A stretch of DNA of 64,000 nucleotides from Occallatibacter gabretensis (GCF_001449115.1 NZ_LAIJ01000007.1:1-64000), one strand, 5' to 3'; shown: positions 8,379 to 17,917, counted from the first letter of the stretch. Numbers and translations: made by a program. The notes: a model not told the origin generated them from the sequence alone.

Positions 8379-9149
8379 CTAGCCAAACCTAGCCCGCTTC
8401 ACCGACTGCCGGAAGTCAGCACCTCGCATCTCAACGCAAATACACATTTCGGAGATCCGCGATCTCATGCGGTCACCTATCCGGTCGCCAAGAGTGTCCT
8501 CCGATTTGGCGGGTTTGCGACCTTCGTGATCGGCTTGAAAGCCAGCTCCTGCCGGCAAATCTCGATAATTAGTCGTAATAATCGTCGAAAGCTTTTCGTT
8601 GTAACGGGTGTTGAGGATGAGAGACACGATATCGGAGGCCCATTCGCTGAGCTTCTGGGCGCCAAGGTCGTCGAGGACGAGGACTTCGGCAGAGAAGACT
8701 GGTCGAAGCAGATCCATTTCTGTGGTAGCGATCTGTGGATTGTAGCTGTGTTGAATGTTCTTGAGCAGCTCACGATAATCACAGAAGAGACCGCGCACAC
8801 CGCGCTCGCGAATGAGGCGCTGCAGGATTCCCGTGGCCAGATGGGTTTTACCGACGCCGATATCGCCAATAAAAAGCAGGCCCCGTCCGGCAGTATCAAC
8901 CGGATAGGAATCGGCAAATTTGCGCGAGGTTAGCAGGGCCTCACGAAACGAGGGATCTGCGTTACGGTAGCCGGAGTCAAAGGTGTCCAGCGTGCAATGA
9001 CGATAGCGCTCAGGAATGCGCGCAGCGGTCAGCCGCCGCTCCTCGCGCTCAAGCTCCTGGCACTGGCATTCCCGGGACACCCAGCGGCCGTCTTCTGCAA
9101 CGACGCGTACAAGACCAACACCACCGCAGATGGGGCATACATTACTCAT
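8379..9149 (-). CDS. DnaC/DnaI-like AAA+ ATPase (putative helicase loader)
   Basis: 256 residues. The N-terminus holds a zinc-binding pattern (C5, C8, C28, C30). The AAA+ core has a Walker A at 95-102 (GDIGVGKT), a Walker B at 156-163 (VLVLDDLG), a sensor-I-like IITTNY and an arginine-rich box near the end (GDRIGDRMRSRI). This is the DnaC/DnaI/IstB family. No transposase lies next to it, so a replicative helicase loader is more likely than IstB. The ATG at 9149 fits the family N-terminus (CPICGG). Confidence 0.85.
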   Translation of the reverse strand: MSNVCPICGGVGLVRVVAEDGRWVSRECQCQELEREERRLTAARIPERYRHCTLDTFDSGYRNADPSFREALLTSRKFADSYPVDTAGRGLLFIGDIGVGKTHLATGILQRLIRERGVRGLFCDYRELLKNIQHSYNPQIATTEMDLLRPVFSAEVLVLDDLGAQKLSEWASDIVSLILNTRYNEKLSTIITTNYRDLPAGAGFQADHEGRKPAKSEDTLGDRIGDRMRSRISEMCICVEMRGADFRQSVKRARFG

Positions 9150-9283
9150 AGCTCTCTACCAAGCCTAACGCACAAGGCGCGTGCAAACAGATGTGCAAGC
9201 AATACGCAGAATGTGGAAATGCCGCCGGACAGCGTAAAATCGAACCCGCAAAAGGTATAGCCAAATTGAGGAGACTTACTCAC

Positions 9284-10051
9284 GTGAAACTGCGCACAGG
9301 GTTAAAGATGGCAGCAGCGCTTGTACTTGTAACGGTGGCATGCGGAGTGGGCGCTCAGGGTTTGGCGCAGGCAATTGCAACCCAGGCTCAAAGTGCGGAC
9401 GGCTACAGAAACGTCCACGAGAAGCAGCTTCTCACCGACTTCGGCTGGCTCGCGCGCTACAAAGATGCCAACGCGCAGCTGCCACCCTCCCAGCCGGACG
9501 ACAAGCGCGTCGTCTTCATGGGCGACTCCATCACCGAGGGCTGGCACCTCGATCAGTCCTTCTCTGGCAAGCCGTATATCAACCGCGGCATCAGCGGCCA
9601 GACCACACCGCAGATGCTCATCCGCTTCCGCCAGGACGTGCTGGAGCTGAAACCAAAGGTCGTAATCATCCTTGCCGGAACCAACGACGTGGCAGGCAAC
9701 ACCGGCCCAATGACGCCGGAACAGACCGAAGGAAACATCCAGTCCATGGCTCAACTCGCCGCAGCCAACGGCATCCGCGTAGTCCTCTGCTCCGTTCTGC
9801 CGGCCAGCCACTTCAACTGGGCGCCCGCCGTGCAGGGTTCCGGAGACAAGATCCTCGCCATCAACACATGGATCAAAAACTATGCCACCGGCCAGGGCTA
9901 CCAATATGTCGATTACCACTCAGCCATGAAGGATGCGCAAAACGGTCTTCCTCCGGAGCTGAGCAAAGACGGCGTTCATCCGCTCCCGGCAGGCTATGCC
10001 ATCATGGCCCCTCTGGCCGACGCAGGCATCGCCAAAGCATTGGCGAAATAG
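9284..10051 (+). CDS. Secreted SGNH/GDSL hydrolase
   Basis: I chose the GTG at 9284 because GAGGAG lies 10 nt upstream and a good signal peptide follows; an open frame begins 93 nt earlier but its extra residues look random. 255 residues. The SGNH blocks are all present: GDSITEGW with Ser82, Gly103 in GISGQTT, Asn134 in GTND, and DGVHP with Asp229 and His232. These enzymes are exported esterases or carbohydrate deacetylases; the substrate is unknown. It converges on the cytochrome c gene with 6 nt between the stops. Confidence 0.88.
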   Translation: MKLRTGLKMAAALVLVTVACGVGAQGLAQAIATQAQSADGYRNVHEKQLLTDFGWLARYKDANAQLPPSQPDDKRVVFMGDSITEGWHLDQSFSGKPYINRGISGQTTPQMLIRFRQDVLELKPKVVIILAGTNDVAGNTGPMTPEQTEGNIQSMAQLAAANGIRVVLCSVLPASHFNWAPAVQGSGDKILAINTWIKNYATGQGYQYVDYHSAMKDAQNGLPPELSKDGVHPLPAGYAIMAPLADAGIAKALAK

Positions 10052-10057
10052 AGCCGC

Positions 10058-10474
10058 TCAGTGCTTGCCCGGCGGCGGCGTTGCGGGAGCCTCTGCCGTC
10101 TGGGTTCCAGTATGTCCCTTCGACAGGCCGCGCACATATGCGACCAGTCCGCGAATATCCGCATCCTTGGCCCGGCCCTCTTCTTCGGGCGGCATCTTGT
10201 CTCCCCTGCCCTTGCGGATCGCGTCAAAGAGCTCTTGATCGGATTTGCCGGACAACGACTTGGCGTCGGTGTAATCGAGCAGCACCAGGTTCATGCTGGT
10301 GGCCAGTTCAGATTTGCCGTTACCGGTATCGCCGTGGCACAGCGCGCAGTCTTGCTTGTAGATTTGCTTGACTCGCGGAGTAATCTCCTGCGCAGATGAC
10401 GCCTGCGCAGCGCCGAATGCAGCAATCACACCGGACAGCAATAGCCCAAAGCTTAAGAAGGTTTTAGCAGACAT
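10058..10474 (-). CDS. Periplasmic mono-haem cytochrome c
   Basis: The ATG at 10474 has GGAGAGG 6 nt upstream, so I prefer it to the outer start at 10516. 138 residues. A signal peptide (about 1-28) is followed by one CALCH haem site (C43, C46, H47) and a likely distal ligand Met94 in GDKMPP. The ending is Pro/Ala-rich. It is a class I type cytochrome c, a small electron carrier. It is divergent from rpmE and shares the intergenic region with it. Confidence 0.9.
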   Translation of the reverse strand: MSAKTFLSFGLLLSGVIAAFGAAQASSAQEITPRVKQIYKQDCALCHGDTGNGKSELATSMNLVLLDYTDAKSLSGKSDQELFDAIRKGRGDKMPPEEEGRAKDADIRGLVAYVRGLSKGHTGTQTAEAPATPPPGKH

Positions 10475-10573
10475 ACCATGCCTCTCCAATTCATTCGGCA
10501 GCTTAGAGACTGTCATGAATTTTTCGGCTGAAATTCTAGGCCCGGGAGTCGGCTTTGGGAAGGGTAATCGTCA

Positions 10574-10602
10574 TTGCCCTCAAACAAAAATCGCCGTATA
10601 AT
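10574..10602 (+). promoter_or_regulatory. Sigma-70 type promoter for rpmE
   Basis: A -35 TTGCCC at 10574-10579 and a perfect -10 TATAAT at 10597-10602, with a 17-nt spacer. Transcription would start about 25 nt before the rpmE ATG. Confidence 0.75.
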
Positions 10603-10634
10603 AACGTAGATTGCAGGAAAGGTCTGTTTCAGCG

Positions 10635-10853
10635 ATGCCTAAGGAAAAGATTCACCCCCAATATGACGCTGTGCGCGTACTCTGCGCCTGCGGTAACAAC
10701 TTTGAGACCCGTTCGACCCACAAGGGCGACATTCACGTGGAAATCTGCTCGGCCTGCCACCCGTTCTTTACCGGCAAGCAGCGCCTGGTCGATACAGCTG
10801 GCCGTGTGGAGCGCTTCCGCCGCAAGTACGCGAAAGCCGAGCCCGCTAAGTAA
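10635..10853 (+). CDS. rpmE: 50S ribosomal protein L31
   Basis: 72 residues from the ATG at 10635, with GGAAAGG upstream. It has the zinc-binding cysteines of the C+ type of L31 (C17, C19, C38, C41) and the family sequences [19 protein letters not shown] and [10 protein letters not shown]. It is a structural component of the large subunit and of the intersubunit bridge. The promoter and terminator beside it suggest a single-gene transcript. Confidence 0.97.
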   Translation: MPKEKIHPQYDAVRVLCACGNNFETRSTHKGDIHVEICSACHPFFTGKQRLVDTAGRVERFRRKYAKAEPAK

Positions 10854-10883
10854 GCCACTGAAACGGCAGGATTTGTGCTAAAC

Positions 10884-10912
10884 AGGCCTCCGCCGCGGCG
10901 GGGGCCTCGTTA
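10884..10912 (+). terminator. Hairpin terminator after rpmE
   Basis: The 11-bp stem AGGCCTCCGCC/GGCGGGGGCCT at 10884-10894 and 10897-10907 has one G-U pair. Only a short T-rich tail follows, so termination may be partial. Confidence 0.6.
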
Positions 10913-10953
10913 TGAGTCCCGCCAACGATGTCGACTGGAAAATTGAAACTACG

Positions 10954-11286
10954 ATGTCACGACCAAAACGCCAAATCGGAACAAGCGTAGAAATCGACGG
11001 CGCCCGCCTGAACTGGCGCTTGCATCGCGAGCAGCAATATTTCACCGATGGTTGGCAAGGTGTCTCGATTCATGTTCAGAATGAAAAGAATGCACACCGC
11101 GACCTGCACTTGGAGTATCCGCTCGTGCCAATGCAGAAGCAGAACCGGGAGCGGGCGGATTTTGTTCAGGTGCAAATTTCGGCAAAAAAGGTAGAAGCCC
11201 ACATCCGGCAAGCAATCACAGCAGGATGGGACCCGGAATCGCGTGGCAAACCGTTTGTGTTTGAAGTTCCAGAACTGCCGAACTGA
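10954..11286 (+). CDS. Hypothetical protein upstream of dusB
   Basis: 110 residues from the ATG at 10954; a start at 10912 adds 14 residues but would begin at the edge of the rpmE terminator. The sequence is soluble and mixed (GTSVEIDGARLNWRLHREQ; ISAKKVEAHIRQAITAGWD). No family is recognised. It ends 13 nt before dusB on the same strand, so cotranscription is likely. Confidence 0.6.
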   Translation: MSRPKRQIGTSVEIDGARLNWRLHREQQYFTDGWQGVSIHVQNEKNAHRDLHLEYPLVPMQKQNRERADFVQVQISAKKVEAHIRQAITAGWDPESRGKPFVFEVPELPN

Positions 11287-11299
11287 ATCGGAGTATTCC

Positions 11300-12559
11300 A
11301 TGGCAGGACGAGGTTTTACCGTGAAGAAGGAGTGGGAGCAGCCCACCGAGCGCACCGGCTCCATGCCGGTTCCGGCCGAGATGAAAATCGGCCCGGTCCA
11401 GGTGCGCCCCGCCACGGTTCTGGCTCCCATGGTCGGCGTCACGGACACCATCTTCCGCCGCTTCATCCGCCACGCCAGTTCGTTTACCACCACTCTGGGT
11501 GCCCCCGGTCTCCCGGTTTTGGAGACCGGGGATAGCGAAGCCGCCAACGTCGAGTCTTCCGTCTCGAACACCCAGTCCGGCTGCGGCCTGCTCATGACCG
11601 AGTTCACCTCGGCGGACGGCCTCTCCCGCATGCGCGAATCCAAGCGCAAGCGCTACCTTACCTTCTTCGATGACGAGCACCCTATCTCCGCGCAGCTCTT
11701 CGGCTCAAACCCGGCAACACTCGCCGAGGCTGCCCGCATCGTCCAGGACACCGGCTTCGACATCGTCGACCTGAATCTCGGCTGCCCGGCCAAGCGCGTC
11801 GTCGGCTGCAACGGCGGCTCGGGCCTTCTGCGCGACCTGCCGAAGATCGGCGAAATCTTCCGCGCCGTCCGCAAGGCCGTCTCAATTCCCTTCACCGTCA
11901 AGTTCCGCCTCGGTTGGAATGACGAGAATATAGTCTGCGTTGAACTGGCGAAGATGGCCGAAAACGAAGGGCTCAATGCCCTCTCGCTCCACGCGCGCAC
12001 CCGCGAGCAGGCCTACACCGGCTACGCCCGCTGGGAATGGATCGCCGCCGTCAAGCAGGCCGTCAAAATCCCCGTCATCGGCAATGGCGACATCCGCACA
12101 CCGGAAGACGCCGCCGCCATGGTCGCTCAGACCGGCTGCGACGGCGTGATGATCGGCCGCGGCGCACCAGCCAACCCATGGATCTTCCGCCAGATCGCAC
12201 AATTCACCGCGACAGGCGCGTACGACAAGCCCACGTCTGCCGACCGCCACCACATGATCCGCGCTTACTTCCAGATGCTGATGGCTGGCGGAGAAATAGG
12301 CGGCATTGCTGAGAACCCGGAGAATGCAGTCCGCGAAGCCGCCGGCAAGATGAAGCAGTTCGCCTCATGGTTCACGCACGGCGTACCCGGCGGAGCCAAA
12401 CTACGCGCCTCTATCTTCCAAGCCAAGACATCCAGAGCCATTCTCGATCAGGTAGATGCCTTCTTCGAAGCGCAGACCATAGCCGGCACAGCTAACGAAG
12501 AGTCCACTGAAGTCAACGCGCCGCTGGATTTCTCTGACGCCGCACTGGTCTGCGATTAA
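11300..12559 (+). CDS. dusB: tRNA-dihydrouridine synthase DusB
   Basis: 419 residues; ATG at 11300 with GGAG 6 nt upstream. A FMN-dependent enzyme that reduces uridines in tRNA. It shows APMVGVTD near the start, the catalytic Cys162 in LNLGCPAKR, VKFRLGW, LHARTREQAYTGYARW, IPVIGNGDI and the FMN phosphate loop (GVMIGRGA). Between RRFIRH and GCGLLMTEF there is an extra stretch of about 35 residues (59-93) compared with the usual short junction in the family. Its DNA includes a perfect 11-bp hairpin resembling the intergenic repeats of this genome. The core is otherwise complete and should be active. Confidence 0.93.
   Translation: MAGRGFTVKKEWEQPTERTGSMPVPAEMKIGPVQVRPATVLAPMVGVTDTIFRRFIRHASSFTTTLGAPGLPVLETGDSEAANVESSVSNTQSGCGLLMTEFTSADGLSRMRESKRKRYLTFFDDEHPISAQLFGSNPATLAEAARIVQDTGFDIVDLNLGCPAKRVVGCNGGSGLLRDLPKIGEIFRAVRKAVSIPFTVKFRLGWNDENIVCVELAKMAENEGLNALSLHARTREQAYTGYARWEWIAAVKQAVKIPVIGNGDIRTPEDAAAMVAQTGCDGVMIGRGAPANPWIFRQIAQFTATGAYDKPTSADRHHMIRAYFQMLMAGGEIGGIAENPENAVREAAGKMKQFASWFTHGVPGGAKLRASIFQAKTSRAILDQVDAFFEAQTIAGTANEESTEVNAPLDFSDAALVCD
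11497..11537 (+). repeat. Family C repeat-like hairpin inside dusB
   Basis: The sequence begins GGGTGCCCCCGG, forms a perfect 11-bp hairpin (11503-11513 with 11521-11531) and ends GGGGATAGCGAAG. The start GGGTGCCCC and the ending GGGATAGC-CGAA match the intergenic copy at 47419-47520. It is read through in frame within the extra dusB loop. Confidence 0.6.
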
Positions 12560-12613
12560 AAATAGTAGCTAATAAACGGCGGGCAGCGGGCAATGATCTT
12601 CGTTCCCCGCCGC

Positions 12614-13039
12614 CTAGAGAAGCGCTTCAGTCATTCCGTCCTCAAACCATGAAAAGTCTGCGTCCTTGGCGGCAATATGGATAAATGAATTCCAGTCATG
12701 AACATAGAACCGACAGCAAAACGCATTCTCGGGTAATTTTGGTTTTAGATAAGCGAATGATGGAAACTCAAGCGCGTTCTCACTATGACCGTCAACCTGT
12801 ATAGGCCGCTGTGGATAAAACAAGTGATCGGCATCGGGCGGATCAATCGCAAAATAAAACATCCCTGACAGAGTGATTGCTGCTTTACGATACTCATCGT
12901 GAAGTAGGCTGTCTGGTGGGTTACCACGAAGATTGATGTGTATAACTGCCGTGCGCTTTTCATAATTGATAGCACAGGCATTTATCTCTGCATCAGTAAA
13001 TCCGTTTGGAAACTTGCAGTCCAGTTCCTCAAAAGTCAC
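12614..13039 (-). CDS. Hypothetical protein
   Basis: 141 residues, starting MTFEELDCKFPNGFTDAEI. It contains a beta-rich core (RTAVIHINLRG; ITLSGMFYFAIDPPD) and the ending FCCRFYVHDWNSFIHIAAKD. There is no signal peptide or membrane helix. The pattern recalls small single-domain proteins of the immunity-protein type, but that is only an impression. It is the nearest minus-strand neighbour upstream of nothing else; the next minus gene (thiolase) lies on its 5' side. Confidence 0.6.
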   Translation of the reverse strand: MTFEELDCKFPNGFTDAEINACAINYEKRTAVIHINLRGNPPDSLLHDEYRKAAITLSGMFYFAIDPPDADHLFYPQRPIQVDGHSENALEFPSFAYLKPKLPENAFCCRFYVHDWNSFIHIAAKDADFSWFEDGMTEALL

Positions 13040-13066
13040 GGTAATGATTCCTCCGCCGCGAAGCCG

Positions 13067-14257
13067 CTAGTCAATCCGCTCCACCGCCATCGCCACAGCA
13101 TTCCCGCCGCCCAGGCATAGCGCAACAATCCCACGCTTCCCGCCGCATTCCTTCAGGTCCGCCAGCAGCCGCACCAGCAACCGTGCGCCGCTTGAACCAA
13201 TCGGATGCCCCACCGCCACCGAACCGCCGTGGACATTCACCTTCGAAGCATCAAGACCAAGCTCCCGATTCACCGCAATCGCCTGCACTGCAAAAGCCTC
13301 ATTCAACTCAAAGCGATCGACCGAATCAAGCTCCCACCCCGCACGCTTCGTCACCTTGAGCACTGCATCAATCGGCGCAAGCCCAAACCACTCCGGCTCC
13401 CTGCCCGCCGTTGCGCTTGCACGAATCACGCCAAGCGGTTTCAGATTCCGCTCCCGAGCCACATGCGCGCTGGTAATCACCACCGCCGCCGCGCCATCGC
13501 TTACTCCGGGAGCATTGCCCGCCGTCACCGTGCCGCCTTCCTTAAAGGCCGGCTTCAGCTTCGCCAGTGTTTCCACGGTCGTATCCGGACGAATCGCCTC
13601 ATCAACAGCAAAAACCCGCGCAGCCTCACCCTTCTTTGCCGCCGGAATCTCCACCGTCATCATCTCCTCGGCAAAAATCTCAGCCCGCGTCGCCGCAGCC
13701 GCCTTGCGATGCGACTCCGCCGCAAAAGCATCCTGCTCCTCGCGCGTAATGCCGTACTTCTCCGCAATCATCTCCGCGCCAACGCCCATGTGAAAGCCGC
13801 GATACGCCTCCCACAGCCCATCATGGATCATTGCATCCACCAGCGTGCCGTTCCCCAGGCGATAACCACCACGCGCCTGCGGCAGAAGATACGGCACATT
13901 TGTCATCGACTCCATACCGCCAGCAACCATCACCTCCGCATCGCCCAGCGCAATAGCCTGCGCCGCCAGCGACGCAGCCCGCAGCCCCGACCCGCAGACC
14001 TGGTTCACCGTCAGCGCGGCAGACTCAGGAGCCAGCCCGCCATAAATCGCCGCCTGCCGTGCCGGATTCTGCCCCAACCCCGCCTGCAGCACGCAACCCA
14101 TGATGCACTCGTCGATCTGCCCCGGCTCAAAATCCGACCGCCGCACCGCCTCGCGCACTACCAGCGCACCCAGCTTGGGCGCAGTAAAGCCCGACAGCGA
14201 ACCCTGAAACTTACCCACCGGCGTACGCACCGCCGAAACAATCACCGCTTCCCGCAT
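13067..14257 (-). CDS. Thiolase (acetyl-CoA C-acetyltransferase)
   Basis: 396 residues from the ATG at 14257, which has GGAGG 8 nt upstream and begins at the conserved MREAVIVSAVRTPVGKF. The catalytic residues are Cys88 (NQVCGSG), His351 (VGHPIGSSGAR) and Cys381 (ALCLGGG). It condenses or cleaves acyl-CoA units, in fatty-acid degradation or acetoacetyl-CoA formation. No other beta-oxidation gene is adjacent, so the pathway cannot be fixed from context. Confidence 0.93.
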   Translation of the reverse strand: MREAVIVSAVRTPVGKFQGSLSGFTAPKLGALVVREAVRRSDFEPGQIDECIMGCVLQAGLGQNPARQAAIYGGLAPESAALTVNQVCGSGLRAASLAAQAIALGDAEVMVAGGMESMTNVPYLLPQARGGYRLGNGTLVDAMIHDGLWEAYRGFHMGVGAEMIAEKYGITREEQDAFAAESHRKAAAATRAEIFAEEMMTVEIPAAKKGEAARVFAVDEAIRPDTTVETLAKLKPAFKEGGTVTAGNAPGVSDGAAAVVITSAHVARERNLKPLGVIRASATAGREPEWFGLAPIDAVLKVTKRAGWELDSVDRFELNEAFAVQAIAVNRELGLDASKVNVHGGSVAVGHPIGSSGARLLVRLLADLKECGGKRGIVALCLGGGNAVAMAVERID

Positions 14258-14369
14258 TCCCAATTCCTCCACTCCAGCCAGCCGAGAATATCAACTCCGA
14301 CGCCTGCCACGCGAAAGGCACAAGATTCACTTGAGCAAGCCGCACAGGTTTGCTAGCCTTGAGCCCGTC

Positions 14370-15662
14370 ATGCGACTCACAATTCCTGCCTTCCTTGCAG
14401 CGCTCGCCGCTGCCTGCCTTGCCCTGCCCCTATCCGCGCAGAAATTCACGCCCAAGACCATCCAGTTCCAAGGCGCGCCGGATTACGCAAACGATGACTT
14501 GCTGGCCGCTGCCGGTATCAAAGCCGGCCAGACGCTCTCATCCGACGATATGCAGCAGCGCATGAACGCGCTCTCGCAGAGCGGCCTTTTTGACAGCGTC
14601 AAATTCACCTTCAACGGGCAGGATCTGGTCTTCCAGCTCAAGCCCGCGTCGCAGCTCTACTCCGTGCGGCTGGACAACCTGCCGCTCACGCCCGGCCCCG
14701 ATCTTGACGCGAAGATCCGCGCAAAGCTCCCGCTCTATCACGGCAAAGTTCCCTCCGATGGCACGCTGCTCGATGGCGTACAGTCCGCGCTCGAAGAGCA
14801 GCTTGCCGCCATCGGAATCAAGGCAACAATCACCTCTGCGCCATATAGCGCCATGGGCGCTCGTGAAGCCACTGCCATCGCCTTCCATGTCACCACACCG
14901 CAAATTCTCATTGGCGAAATTCAACCTGGCGTCGCCCCGCAACTCACCCCGAAAGCCCAGGCGGTTCTGGCATCTCTCACCGGTTTACCGTACAGCACTG
15001 AAGGTTCAACCTCCGGCATCGCCAGGGACCTCCTCGGCATTTACCGCGACATGGGCTACCTGGACGTCAAGGCAGACGCCGCAAAGCAGCCCACCCTGAT
15101 CATTGCTCCCGACATCGTTAAAGTTCCCTTCCGTTATTCACTCGATGCGGGTGCGCTATATAAAGTCACGGCCATTCAGCTTGCGCCGGACATGCTCGTC
15201 AGCCAGGCGGACTTCGACAAGCAGTCGCACGTTCATCCCGGCGACCCTGCCGACGCCGAGCACATCTCGCAGAACTGGCATTTCATCGAGCGGCAGTATC
15301 ACAATCGCGGTTACGCGCGAGCGCGCATCACGCCCGCAGCCACGCTCGACCACGCACAGCACACCGTCAGCTATGCCGTAACAGCCGAGCCGGGAGCCAT
15401 GTACACCATGGGCAAAATCAGCGTCGAAAATGTATCGGATGAGATTCGCACCATGATGCTGGCCGCATGGAAGCTGCCCGCCGGAGCCGTCTTCAATGAA
15501 AGCGCGCTGCTTTCTTACTTCGCCATCGACGCCACAAACACCCACGCCGACCCGCGGCTCTTCAAGCTCTTCCAATCGGTCAACTACAAATACACGCTGA
15601 ACGTAAACGACGACACCAAGACCGTGGACGTAGTGCTGAGGCTGGAAAAACGTACCTCTTAA
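14370..15662 (+). CDS. Secreted POTRA-domain protein without a barrel
   Basis: 430 residues from the ATG at 14370. A signal peptide ends LPLSAQ. At least two and probably three or more POTRA-type units can be seen, for example LLAAAGIKAGQTLSSDDMQ followed by LSQSGLFDSVKFTF, and AEHISQNWHFIERQYHNRG followed by YTMGKISVENV. BamA and TamA have such repeats before a beta-barrel; here the protein ends without one. It is probably a periplasmic chaperone-like component of outer-membrane assembly. The DUF421 gene follows after 14 nt and may be cotranscribed. Confidence 0.75.
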   Translation: MRLTIPAFLAALAAACLALPLSAQKFTPKTIQFQGAPDYANDDLLAAAGIKAGQTLSSDDMQQRMNALSQSGLFDSVKFTFNGQDLVFQLKPASQLYSVRLDNLPLTPGPDLDAKIRAKLPLYHGKVPSDGTLLDGVQSALEEQLAAIGIKATITSAPYSAMGAREATAIAFHVTTPQILIGEIQPGVAPQLTPKAQAVLASLTGLPYSTEGSTSGIARDLLGIYRDMGYLDVKADAAKQPTLIIAPDIVKVPFRYSLDAGALYKVTAIQLAPDMLVSQADFDKQSHVHPGDPADAEHISQNWHFIERQYHNRGYARARITPAATLDHAQHTVSYAVTAEPGAMYTMGKISVENVSDEIRTMMLAAWKLPAGAVFNESALLSYFAIDATNTHADPRLFKLFQSVNYKYTLNVNDDTKTVDVVLRLEKRTS

Positions 15663-15676
15663 GCTATCCTCATGCC

Positions 15677-16255
15677 ATGCTGCACACCATTCTGAACAAC
15701 ATGTTCCACCTGCCGCTTCCGATTCTGGAGAAGCTGCTCCGTCCAGTCGTCGTCTATTTGGTCCTCGTAATTCTGCTGCGCATCTTCGGCAAGCGCGAGC
15801 TGGCACAGCTCAATCCCTTCGATCTCGTTGTTCTGCTCTCGCTCTCCAACACCGTGCAGAACGCCATCATCGGCGACGACAACTCAGTCACCGGCGGCAT
15901 CATCGGCGCACTCGGCCTGCTGGGCATCAACTGGCTTGTAGCCAGATTCCTGTTCAACTCGCCGCGTCTTACGCGGCTTGTGCAGGGCCGTTCCACGGTG
16001 CTGGTGCGTAACGGACAAATTGATCAAAAAGCCATGCAGCGCGAATCGCTCACGCATGAGGAGCTGTTGGAAGCCATCCACAAACAGGGCTTCACAATGG
16101 TTCATCAAGTAGGCCTGTGTGAGCTAGAGCCAAGTGGAACATTTTATGTGGAAGGCCTGGAGCCAAACTCTTACGAAAAGCAGCACGCTGATATTCTGGC
16201 GCGCCTGGACACACTGACAAAGGAAATAGCAGCACTGCGTCAGCAATCTGCCTGA
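15677..16255 (+). CDS. DUF421 membrane protein (YetF-like)
   Basis: 192 residues. The N-terminal half has about three membrane helices (VVVYLVLVILLRIFG; LVVLLSLSNTVQNAI; GGIIGALGLLGINWLVA). The C-terminal cytosolic domain begins GRSTVLVRNGQIDQKAM and contains LTHEELLEAIHKQGF, which is characteristic of DUF421. The ending ILARLDTLTKEIAALRQ is a short coiled coil. Function is unknown. Confidence 0.85.
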   Translation: MLHTILNNMFHLPLPILEKLLRPVVVYLVLVILLRIFGKRELAQLNPFDLVVLLSLSNTVQNAIIGDDNSVTGGIIGALGLLGINWLVARFLFNSPRLTRLVQGRSTVLVRNGQIDQKAMQRESLTHEELLEAIHKQGFTMVHQVGLCELEPSGTFYVEGLEPNSYEKQHADILARLDTLTKEIAALRQQSA

Positions 16256-16275
16256 CAAACTCACTTTGTCAGGCA
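16249..16275 (+). terminator. Stem-loop over the DUF421 stop codon
   Basis: A perfect 11-bp stem TGCCTGACAAA/TTTGTCAGGCA with a 5-nt loop that includes the TGA stop. Only TTCTC follows, so it is a weak intrinsic terminator at best. Confidence 0.5.
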
Positions 16276-16366
16276 TTCTCAGAACTCTGCATCAAATCAT
16301 TTTTCGACCAACGGGGGGACCACAAAGGTTTCAGCGCGGCGAAGCCGCAGTCGCCTTGATAGCAAA

Positions 16367-17917
16367 TCACTCCCACTCGATCGTCCCCGGCGGTTTCGAT
16401 GTAATGTCGTACACCACGCGGTTAATGCCACGTACCTCATTCACAATGCGGCTGGAAATCCGCTTCAGCACCTCATACGGTAGCGGAGTCCAGTCCGCCG
16501 TCATTCCATCCTCGGAATGAACTGCCCGAACCGCAGCCGTGTAGGCATAAGTCCGCTGGTCGCCCATCACACCCACGCTCATCACCGGCAACAGCACGGC
16601 AAAGCTCTGCCATATCTTGGTGTATAGCCCGGCAGCCTTGATCTCGCTCACCACAACATCATCGGCTTCCTGCAGCAGCGCCACGCGGTCCGCTGTGACC
16701 TCGCCCAGAATGCGCACAGCCAGCCCGGGCCCTGGGAACGGCTGACGGCTCAAAATCTCCTCCGGCATGCCCATATCGCGGCCAATGCGCCGCACTTCGT
16801 CCTTGAACAGATCGCGCAGCGGCTCAATCAGCTTGAGCTTCATGTGCTCAGGCAGGCCGCCCACATTGTGATGGCTCTTGATCGTCTGGCTCGGCCCTTT
16901 AACGCTGCTCGATTCAATCACATCCGGATACAGCGTCCCCTGCACCAGCCAATCCACGCCGCCCGTCTCACGCGCAATCCGCGTAGCCTCATCGTCAAAG
17001 ACAGCAATAAATTCGTTGCCAATGATCTTGCGCTTCTTTTCCGGGTCCGTCACACCGGCCAGCTTACTCAGGAATCGCTCGCTCGCGTCCACGGCCACCA
17101 GGTTCAGCCCCAGCTTGTCGCGCAAATTCTTCTGCACGCTCTGAAATTCGTTCTTGCGCAGCACGCCATTGTTTACAAAAACGCACGTCAGCTGGCTGCC
17201 AATGGCCCTATGCACCAGCATTGCCGCCACGGAAGAGTCCACGCCGCCCGAAAGCCCACAGATGACATGGTCCTTGCCCACCTTTGCACGGATCGCAGCC
17301 ACCGTCGTCTCAACAAAGTGAGCCGGTGTCCAGTCGCCATCGGCGCCGCAGATGCCAAAGACAAAGTTCTTCAATATCTGCGGTCCCAGTGGCGTGTGAT
17401 GCACCTCTGGATGAAATTGCACCGCCCAGATGCGCCGCTCTTCATTCGCAATGCCGGCCAGCGCATTGGAACTAACCGCCGTCCTTGAAAACCCTGCTGG
17501 CAGCTCCAGCGCCTCATCGCCATGGCTCATCCACACCTGCAGCCGCGGCGGCAACCCCGCAAACAAGGGCGTTGCGGCATTCTCCACCGTCACTTCGGCA
17601 TCGCCGTACTCGCGCTTCGGCCCGGGTCTGACCACTCCGCCCAAATGATGCACAATGTAGTGCAGCCCATAGCAGATGCCGAGAATCGGCGTCTGCTCGT
17701 CCAGAATCTTCGGATCGGCGGCCGGAGCATCTGGATCATATACAGACGACGGGCCGCCTGAAAGGATGATGCCCAGCGGCTTATAACTCTGTATCTCCTT
17801 CAGGGGAGCCGTACAGGGCAGAACAACGCAAAAGACGTTCAGCTCGCGGATACGCCGGGCGATCAGCTGCGTATACTGCGAGCCAAAATCAAGGATAACG
17901 ATGGTTTGGGTGTCCAC
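16367..17917 (-). CDS. guaA: GMP synthase (glutamine-hydrolysing)
   Basis: 516 residues, the usual length. The class I amidotransferase domain has LSGGPSSVY, the nucleophile Cys82 (LGICYG), and His169/Glu171 (QFHPEV). The ATP pyrophosphatase domain has the P-loop GLSGGVDSS at 222-230. The C-terminal dimer domain ends in PPGTIEWE, as in the family. It converts XMP to GMP using glutamine and ATP. It appears monocistronic. Confidence 0.98.
   Translation of the reverse strand: MDTQTIVILDFGSQYTQLIARRIRELNVFCVVLPCTAPLKEIQSYKPLGIILSGGPSSVYDPDAPAADPKILDEQTPILGICYGLHYIVHHLGGVVRPGPKREYGDAEVTVENAATPLFAGLPPRLQVWMSHGDEALELPAGFSRTAVSSNALAGIANEERRIWAVQFHPEVHHTPLGPQILKNFVFGICGADGDWTPAHFVETTVAAIRAKVGKDHVICGLSGGVDSSVAAMLVHRAIGSQLTCVFVNNGVLRKNEFQSVQKNLRDKLGLNLVAVDASERFLSKLAGVTDPEKKRKIIGNEFIAVFDDEATRIARETGGVDWLVQGTLYPDVIESSSVKGPSQTIKSHHNVGGLPEHMKLKLIEPLRDLFKDEVRRIGRDMGMPEEILSRQPFPGPGLAVRILGEVTADRVALLQEADDVVVSEIKAAGLYTKIWQSFAVLLPVMSVGVMGDQRTYAYTAAVRAVHSEDGMTADWTPLPYEVLKRISSRIVNEVRGINRVVYDITSKPPGTIEWE

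Noticed and set aside
8379..9149. IstB of an IS21-type insertion sequence
   Set aside because: No IstA gene or terminal repeats are present; the zinc-binding N-terminus fits a helicase loader better.
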